Origin: Cellulomonas sp. SLBN-39
Lineage (GTDB): Bacteria; Actinomycetota; Actinomycetes; Actinomycetales; Cellulomonadaceae
Assembly: GCF_006715865.1 (NCBI RefSeq)
Contig: NZ_VFOA01000001.1
Coordinates: 124,001 to 188,000 of the forward strand
Direction of reading: 5' to 3'
Length of the DNA: 64,000 nucleotides
In this document: positions 51,688 through 60,708 of the stretch, in pieces
How positions within the stretch are numbered: position 1 is the first letter of the stretch
Layout of the letters: each line of letters begins with the position of its first letter
The notes under the pieces: model-generated
Seen by the model: only the letters and a program-made list of their open reading frames with translations
Database searches by the model: none
What the model was told of the DNA's origin: nothing
Program-made: the position numbers and the translations under genes

Positions 51688-52917
51688 TCAGGCCTGCCGC
51701 AGGAGGGCGCGCAGGTCGAGGCCTGCCCGGGCGAAGCGCTCGGCGTGCGGCGGGAACCCGTCGGCCCGCACGAGCACGCCGTCGCGCGTGGTGAACAGGT
51801 CGGCGGTCTCGACGACACCCTGCTCGACCCGACCGGGCACCGCCACGATCTCGCGGGTCCTTCGCCGCCCGCGCGCGTCGAGGTCGAGGTGCACGACGAG
51901 GTCGACGGCCGAGGCGACGGTCGGCACCACGAACCGGTCGGAGATGTTCTCCCCCGCCAGCAGGGGCAGCGTGCACAGCTTGACCAGGGCCTCGCGCGCG
52001 GAGTTCGCGTGCAGGGTGCACATCGCGGGGACGCCGGCGTTCAGGGCGATCAGCAGGTCGAGGGCCTCGGCCTCGCGGACCTCCCCGACGAGCAGGCGGC
52101 TGGGGCGCATGCGCAGCGCCTCCTTGACCAGGCGCCGCAGCGGGATCTCGCCGTGCCCCTCGAGGTTGGCCTGCCGGGTCTGCAGCGCCACCCAGTCCCG
52201 GGCGGACAGGCGCAGCTCGAAGACCTCCTCGCAGCTGATCACGCGCTCGCGCGGCGGGATCGCCCCGCACAGGGCGTTGAGCATGGTCGTCTTGCCGGCC
52301 TGGGTGGCGCCGGAGACGAGCACGTTCAGGCCCACGCGGACCGCGGCCTGGAGGAACGCCGCGGCCTGCGGGGTCAGCGAGCCGAGACCCACCATGTCGT
52401 CCAGGCCCGTGGCACGCACCACGTACTTGCGGATGTTGACCGACCAGTGCCGCCGCGTGACGTCGGGGATCACGGCATGCAGGCGCTCACCGCCCGGCAG
52501 CGTGGCGTCCACGAAGGGCGAGGACAGGTCGAGGCGACGACCGCTGACCTTGAGCATCTGCTCGACCAGGTCGCGCACCTGGGCGTCGGTCAGCATCGTC
52601 GTCGTCAGCTCGGGCTCGCCGCGGCGGGCCACGAACACCTGCGACGGGCTGTTGATCCAGATCTCCTCGACCTCGTCGTCGTCGAGGTACTGCTGCAGCG
52701 GACCCAGCCCGGCCACCGCGTCGACCACGGCCTTGTGCGCCGCGGTCGTGTCGACCAGCGGCGGGACCGCCCCGAGCACGGACCGCTCGTCGTAGTCGGC
52801 CAGGGCGGCGGACACGAGCGAGACGACCCCGGCGCGGTCCCGCACCGGGTCCAGGCCACGACGACGGATGAGCTCGCGGACCTCGGACTCGAGGATCACC
52901 AGCCCGTCGACGCTCAC
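51688..52917 (-). CDS. tadA: TadA/CpaF-type secretion ATPase
   Basis: 409 residues, powers Flp pilus assembly. N-terminal domain with LGPLQQYLDDDEVEEIWINSP; Walker A SGATQAGKTTML; Asp box ISCEEVFELRL; Walker B RPSRLLVGEVREAEALDLL; His box MCTLHANSAREAL. GTG at 52917 chosen because AAGGGGG lies 4-10 bases upstream. First gene of the Tad operon; a CpaE/Ssd-like localisation gene, often in front of it, is not present: an aldose 1-epimerase is divergent instead. Confidence 0.96.
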   Translation of the reverse strand: MSVDGLVILESEVRELIRRRGLDPVRDRAGVVSLVSAALADYDERSVLGAVPPLVDTTAAHKAVVDAVAGLGPLQQYLDDDEVEEIWINSPSQVFVARRGEPELTTTMLTDAQVRDLVEQMLKVSGRRLDLSSPFVDATLPGGERLHAVIPDVTRRHWSVNIRKYVVRATGLDDMVGLGSLTPQAAAFLQAAVRVGLNVLVSGATQAGKTTMLNALCGAIPPRERVISCEEVFELRLSARDWVALQTRQANLEGHGEIPLRRLVKEALRMRPSRLLVGEVREAEALDLLIALNAGVPAMCTLHANSAREALVKLCTLPLLAGENISDRFVVPTVASAVDLVVHLDLDARGRRRTREIVAVPGRVEQGVVETADLFTTRDGVLVRADGFPPHAERFARAGLDLRALLRQA

Positions 52918-53150
52918 CCGGCCCCCTTCATCCGCCGGGCGCCGCGCGCCCGGTTCGTCCTGATCGTCCGTTCCGGCGGCGACGCTAGGCCATGCGCGCT
53001 CGTCGCGGGGCGCGTCGTCCACAGACCAGACCCGATGCGCGCGAGATTCCCCCGACCGTGTCGCCGCGCGCACCCGGTCGGGCGACGGCCGCGCCCGGCG
53101 TGGGCCGTGGGTCGCGGCCGCCGGTCGCCGGGTGCCACTACCGTGTGAGC

Positions 53151-54059
53151 GTGAACATGCCCTTCCCCACCGGCGACCAGCACGAGCTGCGGCTCGGCGA
53201 CCAGGTCGCCGTCGTCGCGTCCGTCGGCGCCTCCGTGCGCGAGTACCGGGTCGGCGACCGCGACGTCCTGCTCCCCTTCCCCGCGCAGTCCCTGGCGCCG
53301 GCGTTCTCGGGCGCCGTGCTGGCCCCGTGGCCGAACCGGCTGCGCGACGGCCGGTACGGCTACCGCGGCGCCGCGTACGAGGTCCCGCTGACCGAGCACG
53401 AGCGGCAGACCGCGCTGCACGGCCTCGTGGCGTACGCGCGGTTCGACGTCGTCGAGGCGTCCGACGCGTCCGTGACGCTGCGCCACGACCTGGTCCCGAC
53501 GCCCGGGTACCCGTGGGCGCTGCGCCTCGACGTGACCTACGGGCTCACCGCCGACGGCCTCGCGGTCGAGGTCGTCGCCACGAACCTCTCAGACGCGACG
53601 GCGCCGTACGGGGTGGGGTTCCACCCGTGGCTCTCCCCCGGCCCCGGCGGGGTCGACGCGTGCACCCTGCAGGTCGGCGCGGGGCGCCACGTCACGGTGG
53701 ACCACCGCCTGCTGCCCACGGGCACGGAGGCCGTCTCGGGCCGCCTGGACCTGCGCGAACCCGTCGCGCTGGCCGGGCTGGCGCTCGACGACGCCTGGGT
53801 CGACGCCGTCCGGGACACGGACGGCCTGTCGTGGGCCCGCCTGACCGGCGACGACGCGCGCACCGTGGCCGTGTGGATGGACGGCACGCTGCCCGCGTGG
53901 CAGGTGTGCACCGGTGACGGGATCCCCGGGATCGAGCGCCGTGGTGTGGCCGTGGAGCCGATGTCGTGCGTCGCGGACGCGTTCCGCACCGGGGAGATGC
54001 TCGTCGAGCTCGAGCCCGCCGGCACGCACACCGTGCGCTGGGGCGTGCGCCTCGACTGA
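53151..54059 (+). CDS. aldose 1-epimerase family protein (galactose mutarotase-like)
   Basis: 302 residues, interconverts alpha and beta anomers of sugars. Conserved parts: APWPNRLRDGRYGYRGA, the catalytic-type His in ALHGLVAYARF, and VGFHPWLSPG (second His), with the general base Glu in VAVEPMSCVADAFRTG. A -10 TACCGT (53139-53144) ends 6 bases before the GTG, so the mRNA is probably leaderless. Cytoplasmic. Divergent from the Tad operon, with a shared terminator on the far side. Confidence 0.93.
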   Translation: MNMPFPTGDQHELRLGDQVAVVASVGASVREYRVGDRDVLLPFPAQSLAPAFSGAVLAPWPNRLRDGRYGYRGAAYEVPLTEHERQTALHGLVAYARFDVVEASDASVTLRHDLVPTPGYPWALRLDVTYGLTADGLAVEVVATNLSDATAPYGVGFHPWLSPGPGGVDACTLQVGAGRHVTVDHRLLPTGTEAVSGRLDLREPVALAGLALDDAWVDAVRDTDGLSWARLTGDDARTVAVWMDGTLPAWQVCTGDGIPGIERRGVAVEPMSCVADAFRTGEMLVELEPAGTHTVRWGVRLD

Positions 54060-54086
54060 TCGTGGTGCCGGCGGGAGACCGCCGGC

Positions 54087-54119
54087 GACGCCCGGTCCGC
54101 CGCGTGCGGGCCGGGCGTC
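54087..54119. terminator. shared terminator between epimerase and carboxypeptidase genes
   Basis: 9-base outer arms (54087-54095 with 54111-54119, GACGCCCGG) plus an inner CCGC/GCGG pairing. It lies between two convergent stops. Confidence 0.7.
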
Positions 54120-54195
54120 CGTGCGTCCACGGCCCCGAGGGCGCGCCGGAGCAGGTCGGCGGGCCACCCGCCGCAGCGGTGAGCCCTGCCGGGCG

Positions 54196-55644
54196 TCAGC
54201 CGTAGTAGGACCCGTCGGCCTTGACGCCCTTGATGTACTCCCAGTGCCACGGCTCGTAGGGGCCGCTGCCGCCGGACTTCGCCCAGGTGGGGTTCTCCCA
54301 GCCGTACACGGGGCCGTTGTCGTTCATCCAGGTCCACCGGCTCGTGCCCGGCTGCAGGCCGCAGATGTCCACGGCGAGGCCCCAGCCGTGGTTCGACTTG
54401 CCGGGGGTGGCCGCGAGGCCGCCCTTCTGCGCCTTGAGCGTGTACTGCTCGGCGAGCGTCCGGTAGCCGTCGGTCAGGCAGATGTCGGTGCCGAACCGGG
54501 CGACGAACGCGTCGTTGAGCTCGGCGAGCGCGACCGCGGCGTCGGCCCGCAGCTGCTGGCGGCCGTCCCACAGCGTGCACAGGTCGGCGGTGGCGAGCTG
54601 GCCGTTGCTGCCCGCGGGGCGCGTGGCGCCGTCGCAGCCGGGCAGCGGGTCGCGGTCGGCGGCCCGGGAGACGTCGGAGAGCTCGCGCAGCCGCGTGGTG
54701 CCGTCGGCGGACACGAGCGACGTCGGCGGGAGGTCTGACAGCGGGAGGGCGGTGAGCGCGGCGACCGTCGACGGGTAGTCGGGCGCCGTGCTGGGCAGCA
54801 CCTCGAAGTCGCCCTCGGCCATGCCCTGGGTGACGGGGACGACGACCGTGACGCCGACGAGCGCGGCGAGCACGCCGAGCCGGCCGAGCGTGCGCGGGGC
54901 CCGGCGCAGGGGCACGGGGTCGGGCAGCACGTCCGTCGCGTCGACGCGGGGCGCCGCAGCAGCCTCGACGGGCGCGGCGTGCGCCTCCGCACGGGCAGCA
55001 CGCGACCGCTCGGCGCCGCGGGCCGCTCGCCGGGAGGCGCGGGGCGTCGTGTCGTCCGCGGGGTCGGCCCCGGGCCGGTCGACGGCGTGCGGCGCCGCCA
55101 GGTCCGGGCCGGCAGCACCCGGCACGGCGACGTCCGCGACGGCGACGTCGGGCGCGGACGGGGCTGCCGTCCGGGTGCGGGGCCGCGCGGTCCCGGCCCG
55201 CGGGTCGTGCGGGACGGGCGCGGCGTGCTCGATCCGCGTGTGCACCGACGGCGTGTGCACCGACGACGCCGCGACCGGGTGCGGCTGCGAGGACGGCGTC
55301 CAGCTCGTCGGGCTCGAGACGGCGCGGGCACGCTCCGGCGCGGCGGTGGAGACCGGTGCCGGTGCCGGTGCCGTGAGCGTGGCCGTGGCGCGGGCGGAGC
55401 GCGGCTCGGGAGCCGCCTGCTGGGCCCAGGCCGGGGCGCTCGTGCGCGGGGCGCGCTCGGCGGCCGTGGGGGTCGGGATCGGGGGTGCCGAGGTGGGCCG
55501 AGCCGTGGTCGCCGGACGGGAGGCCGCAGCGGCTGCCTCGCGGAGCTGGCGTCGCGTGAGGGGCACCGGCTGCTCAGGGTGGGACCCCACGACACCTCCG
55601 CTCTGCTCGTGCTGCCAGGCCGTCCTGCTCACCTGTGCGGTCAC
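54196..55644 (-). CDS. VanY-like M15 D-alanyl-D-alanine carboxypeptidase, membrane-anchored
   Basis: 482 residues. A long disordered cytoplasmic part (1-240, Ala/Pro/Thr-rich), one membrane helix near 260-280 (LGVLAALVGVTVVVPVTQG), then an outside domain. The M15 zinc-peptidase core is intact: DGYRTLAEQYTLKAQ, SNHGWGLAVDIC (His/Asp ligands) and EPWHWEYI (HxE). It trims peptidoglycan stem peptides. GTG at 55644 is uncertain; other starts lie a few codons on. The long cytoplasmic tail is unusual for VanY relatives but seen in Cellulomonadaceae-type proteins. Confidence 0.88.
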   Translation of the reverse strand: MTAQVSRTAWQHEQSGGVVGSHPEQPVPLTRRQLREAAAAASRPATTARPTSAPPIPTPTAAERAPRTSAPAWAQQAAPEPRSARATATLTAPAPAPVSTAAPERARAVSSPTSWTPSSQPHPVAASSVHTPSVHTRIEHAAPVPHDPRAGTARPRTRTAAPSAPDVAVADVAVPGAAGPDLAAPHAVDRPGADPADDTTPRASRRAARGAERSRAARAEAHAAPVEAAAAPRVDATDVLPDPVPLRRAPRTLGRLGVLAALVGVTVVVPVTQGMAEGDFEVLPSTAPDYPSTVAALTALPLSDLPPTSLVSADGTTRLRELSDVSRAADRDPLPGCDGATRPAGSNGQLATADLCTLWDGRQQLRADAAVALAELNDAFVARFGTDICLTDGYRTLAEQYTLKAQKGGLAATPGKSNHGWGLAVDICGLQPGTSRWTWMNDNGPVYGWENPTWAKSGGSGPYEPWHWEYIKGVKADGSYYG

Positions 55645-55830
55645 GGAACCATAACGGCACCGTGACTGGCCGTCCAAGACGCGTTCGGGTGCCGTTGCCC
55701 CGTCAAACAGGGCAAAAGCGGCGACACACCGAGCGACGCGCCGCGGAGTTCACCGATCTCTCACGCCCAGGACTCTCGTCCAGGTCGCCCGTCCATGATG
55801 GCGGACGTCTGCGGCGCCGTCACCTGACGT

Positions 55831-56904
55831 TCATCCGTGGTGGGCCGAGGCCCCGCCGCCGCCCCGCAGCTGTCCGCGCTGCATGGCGTCGCGCACCTCA
55901 CCGACGAGCTCCTCGAGGATGTCCTCGAGGAACACGACGCCGACGGTGCGCCCGTCCTCCTCGACGCGTGCCAGGTGCGACCCGGAGCGCTGCATCGCGG
56001 CCAGCGCGGCCTCGACCTCGTCGTCCGGCGCGACCACCGCGAGGGAGCGGACCCGCCAGACCGGCACGGGCAGCCCGCGCGTCGCGTCGTCGGCGTACAG
56101 CACGTCCTTGATGTGCAGGTACCCGCCCGGCCGGCCGTCGTCGTCGAGCACGGGGAACCGGCTGAAGCCCGTGCGTGCCACGAGGTGCTCGATGTCGTCC
56201 GGGGTGCTGCCCGGCCCGACGGTGACGAGGTCGTCGACGGCGACCATGACCTGCGCGGCGGTCCGGTCGGAGAACTCGATCGCGCCCGCGAGCAGCCCCT
56301 GCTCGTCGGCCAGCAGGCCCTCGGCCTGCGAGCGCTCCACGATCGACTGCACCTCCTGCGCCGTGAACGCCGACGCGACCTCGTCCTGCGGCTCGACGCG
56401 GAAGGCCCGCAGGACGTGGTTGGCCAGCCAGTTCAGCGCACCGATCACGGGGCGCAGCGCGCGGGCGACCCACACCAGCGGCGGGCCGAACAGCAGCACG
56501 GCGCGGTCGGGCCCCGCGACGGCGAGGTTCTTCGGGACCATCTCCCCCAGCACCACGTGCAGGTACACCACGACGAGCAGGGCGACGACGAACGCGATCG
56601 GGTGGGTGAGCCCGTCGGGGACGCCCAGGGCGTGCAGGGGCACCTCGAGGGCGTGGGCGATGGCGGGCTCGGCGACCAGCCCGAGGCTGGTGGAGCAGAC
56701 GGTGATGCCGAGCTGGGCGGCGGCGAGCATGAGCGAGACGTGCTCCATGGCCCACAGCACGGTGGCGGCCCGCCGGTCGCCGGCCTCCGCGAGGGGCTCC
56801 ACCGAGGAGCGCCGCGCCGACATGAGCGCGAACTCCGCGCCGACGAAGAACGCGTTGAGGCCGAGCAGGACCACGGCGAGCACGAGGGCGACGGTGCTGC
56901 TCAT
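55831..56904 (-). CDS. CNNM/CBS domain protein (HlyC/CorC family)
   Basis: 357 residues. CNNM (DUF21) domain with several helices (VALVLAVVLLGLNAFFVGAEF start) and EMVPKNLAVAGPDRA, then paired CBS domains (about 205-320, including GFSRFPVLDDDGRPGGYLHIKD). Unlike the next gene, the C-terminal CorC_HlyC domain is missing; it ends shortly after the second CBS (VVFLEDILEELVGEV). Thought to be Mg/Co efflux or homeostasis proteins. ATG overlaps the upstream paralog's stop (56901-56904). Confidence 0.92.
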   Translation of the reverse strand: MSSTVALVLAVVLLGLNAFFVGAEFALMSARRSSVEPLAEAGDRRAATVLWAMEHVSLMLAAAQLGITVCSTSLGLVAEPAIAHALEVPLHALGVPDGLTHPIAFVVALLVVVYLHVVLGEMVPKNLAVAGPDRAVLLFGPPLVWVARALRPVIGALNWLANHVLRAFRVEPQDEVASAFTAQEVQSIVERSQAEGLLADEQGLLAGAIEFSDRTAAQVMVAVDDLVTVGPGSTPDDIEHLVARTGFSRFPVLDDDGRPGGYLHIKDVLYADDATRGLPVPVWRVRSLAVVAPDDEVEAALAAMQRSGSHLARVEEDGRTVGVVFLEDILEELVGEVRDAMQRGQLRGGGGASAHHG

Positions 56905-58223
56905 CGCGGGCCCCCGTCCTCGGCCTCGGGCACGGCCCGGACCCGGACGCGCTCGACGCGCCGCCCGGACATGCGCGCGACCCGCAGGTGCACGGCGTCG
57001 ACGACGACCTCGTCGCCCTCGACGGGCACGCGCCCGAGGCGGGCCATGAGCAGGCCGCCGAGGGTCTCGTACGGGCCGTCGTCGGGCACGCGCAGCCCGG
57101 TGGCCTCCGCGAGCTCGTCGGGCCGGGTCACGCCGGGCAGCAGCCAGGACCCGTCGGGGCCGCGGGCCGCGGACACCCGGGTGCGGTCGTGCTCGTCGGC
57201 GACCTCGCCGACGAGCTCCTCGACGACGTCCTCGAGCGTGACGAGCCCGGAGGTGCCGCCGTACTCGTCGACGACGACGGCCATCTGGAGCCCCTGGGCG
57301 CGCAGCTCCACGAGGAGCGGGCCCAGGCCCACGGTCTCGGGCACGCGCGGCGCCTCGACCATGAGCGCGGCCGCCGGGACGTCGGCGCGCTTGTCGTGCG
57401 GCACGGCCATGGCCTTGCGCAGGTGGACCAGGCCGACGACGTCGTCGCTGGAGTCGCCGATGACGGGGAACCGGGAGTGGCCGGTGCGCCGGGCGAGCGC
57501 CATGACGTCGGCCGCGGTGTCGTCGTCGCGGCGCACGACGTGCAGGCGCGTCCGGTCGGTCATGACGTCGACGGCGGTGAGGTCGGAGAACGCGATGGAG
57601 TTGGTGAGCAGCGTGGCGGTCGCGGCGTCGAGGGTGCCCTGCTCGGCGGAGCGACGCACGAGCGACGCGAGCTCGGCGGGCGACCGCGCGCCCGAGAGCT
57701 CCTCGACGGGCTCGATCCCCGCGCGGCGCAGGATCGCGTTCGCGGTGCCGTTGGTGACGGTGATGACGGGCGCGAGACCGGTGGTGAACCCGACCTGCAG
57801 GGGTGCGACGAGGCGGGCGGTGCCGAGCGGGCGGGCGATCGCGAAGTTCTTGGGGACGAGCTCGCCGAACAGCATCGAGAACCCGTTGACGACGACCAGC
57901 GCGAGGACCGCGGAGAGCGCGCCGACGGCCGCGCGGCCCAGCCCGGACGCCTCGAGCGGGACGCCGAGCAGGCGCGCCACCGCGGGCTGGGTGGTGTAGC
58001 CGAGCAGCACCGTGGTCAGCGTGATCCCGACCTGCGCGCCGGACAGCTGGGTCGACAGGCGCCGCAGCGCCCGCAGCACGGCCCGCCCGCGGGCGTCGTC
58101 GGCCTGCTGCCGCTCGACGAGGCCCGGGTCGAGCGTGACGAGGGAGAACTCGGAGGCCACGAACACCGCGGTGCCGGCCGTGAGCGCGACGCCGAGCAGG
58201 ACGAGCAGCCACTCGGTCAGCAC
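56901..58223 (-). CDS. CNNM/CBS/CorC domain protein, larger paralog
   Basis: 440 residues. CNNM domain with FVASEFSLVTLDP and GELVPKNFAIARPLG, CBS pair with GHSRFPVIGDSSDDVVGLVHL and AVVVDEYGGTSGLVTLEDVVEELVG, then the C-terminal CorC_HlyC transporter-associated domain. Same order as TerC-neighbour hemolysin-family proteins in other bacteria; predicted Mg2+/Co2+ handling. Cotranscribed with its shorter paralog, probably as a heteromeric pair. A 72-codon leader frame may precede it. Confidence 0.93.
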   Translation of the reverse strand: MLTEWLLVLLGVALTAGTAVFVASEFSLVTLDPGLVERQQADDARGRAVLRALRRLSTQLSGAQVGITLTTVLLGYTTQPAVARLLGVPLEASGLGRAAVGALSAVLALVVVNGFSMLFGELVPKNFAIARPLGTARLVAPLQVGFTTGLAPVITVTNGTANAILRRAGIEPVEELSGARSPAELASLVRRSAEQGTLDAATATLLTNSIAFSDLTAVDVMTDRTRLHVVRRDDDTAADVMALARRTGHSRFPVIGDSSDDVVGLVHLRKAMAVPHDKRADVPAAALMVEAPRVPETVGLGPLLVELRAQGLQMAVVVDEYGGTSGLVTLEDVVEELVGEVADEHDRTRVSAARGPDGSWLLPGVTRPDELAEATGLRVPDDGPYETLGGLLMARLGRVPVEGDEVVVDAVHLRVARMSGRRVERVRVRAVPEAEDGGPR

Positions 58224-58451
58224 GGGCGTCCCCGGTCCCGCGCGGCGGCGTCGGCGCCCGGGACGGCGCAGCGCCGCACCCGTGCGGCGCGGTGCGTGCG
58301 GCACCGGCGGGTCTCGGAGGAGGAGGTCAGGTGAGGGCCGGCGTCGTCCTGTCGGGGCGCCGCGTCGTCCGCCGGGCCGGCGGAGGAGGTGCGGGGGGCG
58401 GGACCAGGACGCCGGCAGCGACTTGAGCTGCTCATGGTGGGCGACATCATA
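58217..58451 (-). promoter_or_regulatory. promoter and leader region of the CNNM operon, with a 72-codon frame
   Basis: -10 box TATGAT (58451-58446) is the best in this stretch. Ten bases on, an ATG (58435) opens a 72-codon frame rich in Ser/Arg/Pro that ends at 58217, overlapping the CNNM GTG at 58223. It may be a leader peptide or a 220-base untranslated leader with structure (GCGCCGCA/TGCGGCGC hairpin near 58271-58290). Confidence 0.4.
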
Positions 58452-58549
58452 CGAGCGCGACCGTCCGGCGGCCGTGCGGCGGGCACCCCCGGCGGGGGTG
58501 GTCCACCCCTCGGCAGGGCACCTCCAGCCGGGTGTGCCAAGGTGACCCC
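58224..58549. other. intergenic region between CNNM operon and two-component genes
   Basis: 326 bases. Besides the leader feature it carries a CACCCCC/GGGGGTG hairpin (58484-58500) about 50 bases before the response-regulator ATG. No other gene. Confidence 0.5.
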
Positions 58550-59305
58550 ATGGTGAACACCGTGTCGCAGCCGGGCGCCACGACCGTCCTCGTGGTCGAG
58601 GACGAGCCGGCGATCGCCCAGGCCATCGTGCACCGCCTGTCCGCGGAGGGCTGGCGGGTGGAGTCCGTCGGGGACGGGCACGCCGGCGTGGCCGCGGCCT
58701 CGCGGCTGCAGCCCGACGTCGTCGTGCTCGACGTGATGCTGCCGGGCATCGACGGGCTGGAGGTGTGCCGGCAGATCCAGGCCGAACGCCCCGTGCCCGT
58801 CCTCATGCTCACGGCCCGTGACGACGAGACGGACATGCTCGTGGGCCTCGGCGTGGGCGCCGACGACTACATGACGAAGCCGTTCTCGATGCGCGAGCTG
58901 GTGGCGCGCACGAAGGTCCTGCTGCGGCGGACCGAGCGGGCGGCCCGGGCCGCGGAGATGGCGGCGGCCCACCTGCCGGAGCCGCCGATGGTGGTGGGCG
59001 ACGTCACGATCGACCGCGCCCAACGCCGCGTGGTGCGCGCGGACGCCGAGGTGCACCTGACGCCCACGGAGTTCGACCTGCTGCTGACCCTGGCGTCGGC
59101 CCCGCGGACCGTGCTCACGCGCGAGAAGCTGCTGGCGGACGTGTGGGACTGGGTCGACGCGAGCGGCACCCGCACGGTCGACAGCCACATCAAGGCGCTG
59201 CGCCGCAAGCTCGGCGCGGACCTGATCCGCACCGTGCACGGCGTGGGGTACGCGTTCGAGCCGGCCGACGGCACGGCCGACCCCGCGGGGGCGACGTCGC
59301 CGTGA
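58550..59305 (+). CDS. OmpR-family response regulator
   Basis: 251 residues. Receiver domain with VVEDEPA, phosphoacceptor Asp61 (VVVLDVMLPG), the Thr in VLMLTARDD and switch Lys in DDYMTKPFSMRELVART; then an OmpR winged helix (HLTPTEFDLLLTLASAPRTVLTREKLL, RTVDSHIKALRRKLG). An extra Ala-rich linker (ERAARAAEMAAAHLPEPP) joins them. Its TGA overlaps the kinase start by 4 bases (59302-59305). Confidence 0.96.
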   Translation: MVNTVSQPGATTVLVVEDEPAIAQAIVHRLSAEGWRVESVGDGHAGVAAASRLQPDVVVLDVMLPGIDGLEVCRQIQAERPVPVLMLTARDDETDMLVGLGVGADDYMTKPFSMRELVARTKVLLRRTERAARAAEMAAAHLPEPPMVVGDVTIDRAQRRVVRADAEVHLTPTEFDLLLTLASAPRTVLTREKLLADVWDWVDASGTRTVDSHIKALRRKLGADLIRTVHGVGYAFEPADGTADPAGATSP

Positions 59306-60423
59306 CCGTCCCCGCCCGACCGCCCGTGCGGCACGCGCGCTCCGACGTGCACCGCGCCCGGCTGCCGGACATCCGCCCGCTCGACCGCTTCCGCACGATC
59401 AAGATGAAGCTGGGCGTGCTGGTGGCCGCGAGCGTGACGCTGGCGTCGTTCATCCTGTGGCTGGGCTACGGGCAGGCGCTGGGTCCGAGCCGGACGCTGC
59501 CGCTGGCGATCGCGCTGTCGCTGGTGCTGACGCTGCTGCTGGCCCGCGGCATGACGTCGCCGCTGCGGGAGATGACGGCGGCGGCACGGGCCATGGCGGC
59601 CGGTGACTACAGCCGCCGGGTCCGCTCGACGAGCCGTGACGAGGTCGGCCAGCTCGCCGAGGCGTTCAACACGATGGCGGACGACCTGCAGCAGCTCGAC
59701 ACGTTCCGTCGCGAGCTGGTCGCGAACGTGTCCCACGAGCTGCGCACGCCCGTGACCGCGCTGCAGGCGCAGCTGGAGAACCTCGTCGACGGCGTCAGCG
59801 AGCCCGACCCGGCGACGCTGCAGGCGGCCCTGGCCCAGACGCAGCGCCTGTCGCGGCTGGTGGGCTCGCTCCTCGACCTGTCCCGGGTCGAGGCGGGCGC
59901 GGTGCCGCTGGACGCGCAGGAGGTGCCGGTCCAGCGTCTGCTCACCGAGGCCGCCGAGGAGGGGCGCCTCGTCGGGGCGCCGAAGGACCTGACCTTCCCC
60001 GTCTCGGTGGAGCCCGCGGACCTGACGGTGCACGCCGACCCCGAGCGGCTGCACCAGGTGCTGGCCAACCTCCTGCAGAACGCGGTCCGGCACTCCCCCG
60101 CCGGCGCGGAGGTCCGCCTCGAGGCGCGCCGCGTGGGTCGGTCCGTGCAGATCGACGTGGTCGACAGCGGACCGGGCATCGCCCGGGAGCAGCGGGCCCA
60201 CGTGTTCGAGCGGTTCGTGCGCGGCAACACGCCGGCGCTGACCGGGCAGGGCTCGACCGGCGGGACGGGCCTGGGCCTGGCCATCGTGCGCTGGGCGGTG
60301 GAGCTGCACGGCGGCACGGTGGAGGTCGCCGACAGCGCGTCGGGCACGGTCATGCGGGTGCGCCTGCCGGGCGCCGGCACGGTCGGTCCCGCCGAGCCGC
60401 GCCGCGGGTTCCCCCGGCGCTGA
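59302..60423 (+). CDS. sensor histidine kinase
   Basis: 373 residues. Two membrane helices near 37-55 and 65-82 with almost no outside loop between them, so it probably senses within the membrane or through a partner. HAMP (about 85-135), then HisKA with phosphorylated His145 (NVSHELRTPV), N box NLLQNAVRHSP, G1 DSGPGIA, G2 GGTGLGLAIVRWAVELHGG. Forms the cognate pair with the upstream regulator. The signal is unknown; the short loop is an unusual point shared with intramembrane-sensing kinases. Confidence 0.95.
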   Translation: MTVPARPPVRHARSDVHRARLPDIRPLDRFRTIKMKLGVLVAASVTLASFILWLGYGQALGPSRTLPLAIALSLVLTLLLARGMTSPLREMTAAARAMAAGDYSRRVRSTSRDEVGQLAEAFNTMADDLQQLDTFRRELVANVSHELRTPVTALQAQLENLVDGVSEPDPATLQAALAQTQRLSRLVGSLLDLSRVEAGAVPLDAQEVPVQRLLTEAAEEGRLVGAPKDLTFPVSVEPADLTVHADPERLHQVLANLLQNAVRHSPAGAEVRLEARRVGRSVQIDVVDSGPGIAREQRAHVFERFVRGNTPALTGQGSTGGTGLGLAIVRWAVELHGGTVEVADSASGTVMRVRLPGAGTVGPAEPRRGFPRR

Positions 60424-60639
60424 GCCGGCACCGACCGGGTCGCGGCGCCGGGCACGTCCGGGACCGGCACGGGCGGCAGCGCCGGGCGTCCGGCGGGGGT
60501 GCGCGGGACCGTCTCTTGAGGCCGGTCGGACACGCGCTTTCCCCGTCGTTGACCCGCGCCGCGGGCAGGGGTGAAGACGTCGCGCAGATCGCGCCGGAGC
60601 ACGTCCGCCGACGCGTGCCAGGGCCCTTCGACCCCTTAG

Positions 60640-60653
60640 TGTTGTCGTCAACA
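60640..60653. promoter_or_regulatory. palindrome upstream of kgd
   Basis: TGTTGTCGTCAACA: 5-base arms TGTTG/CAACA, one base short of a perfect 14-base palindrome. It lies 56 bases before the kgd GTG. May be an operator for a citrate-cycle regulator; inference. Confidence 0.35.
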
Positions 60654-60708
60654 GAACTGGCGACGTCGCGGTTTGGCGAACCGCGCACCGGAAGTGGGCG
60701 ATCCCAGC

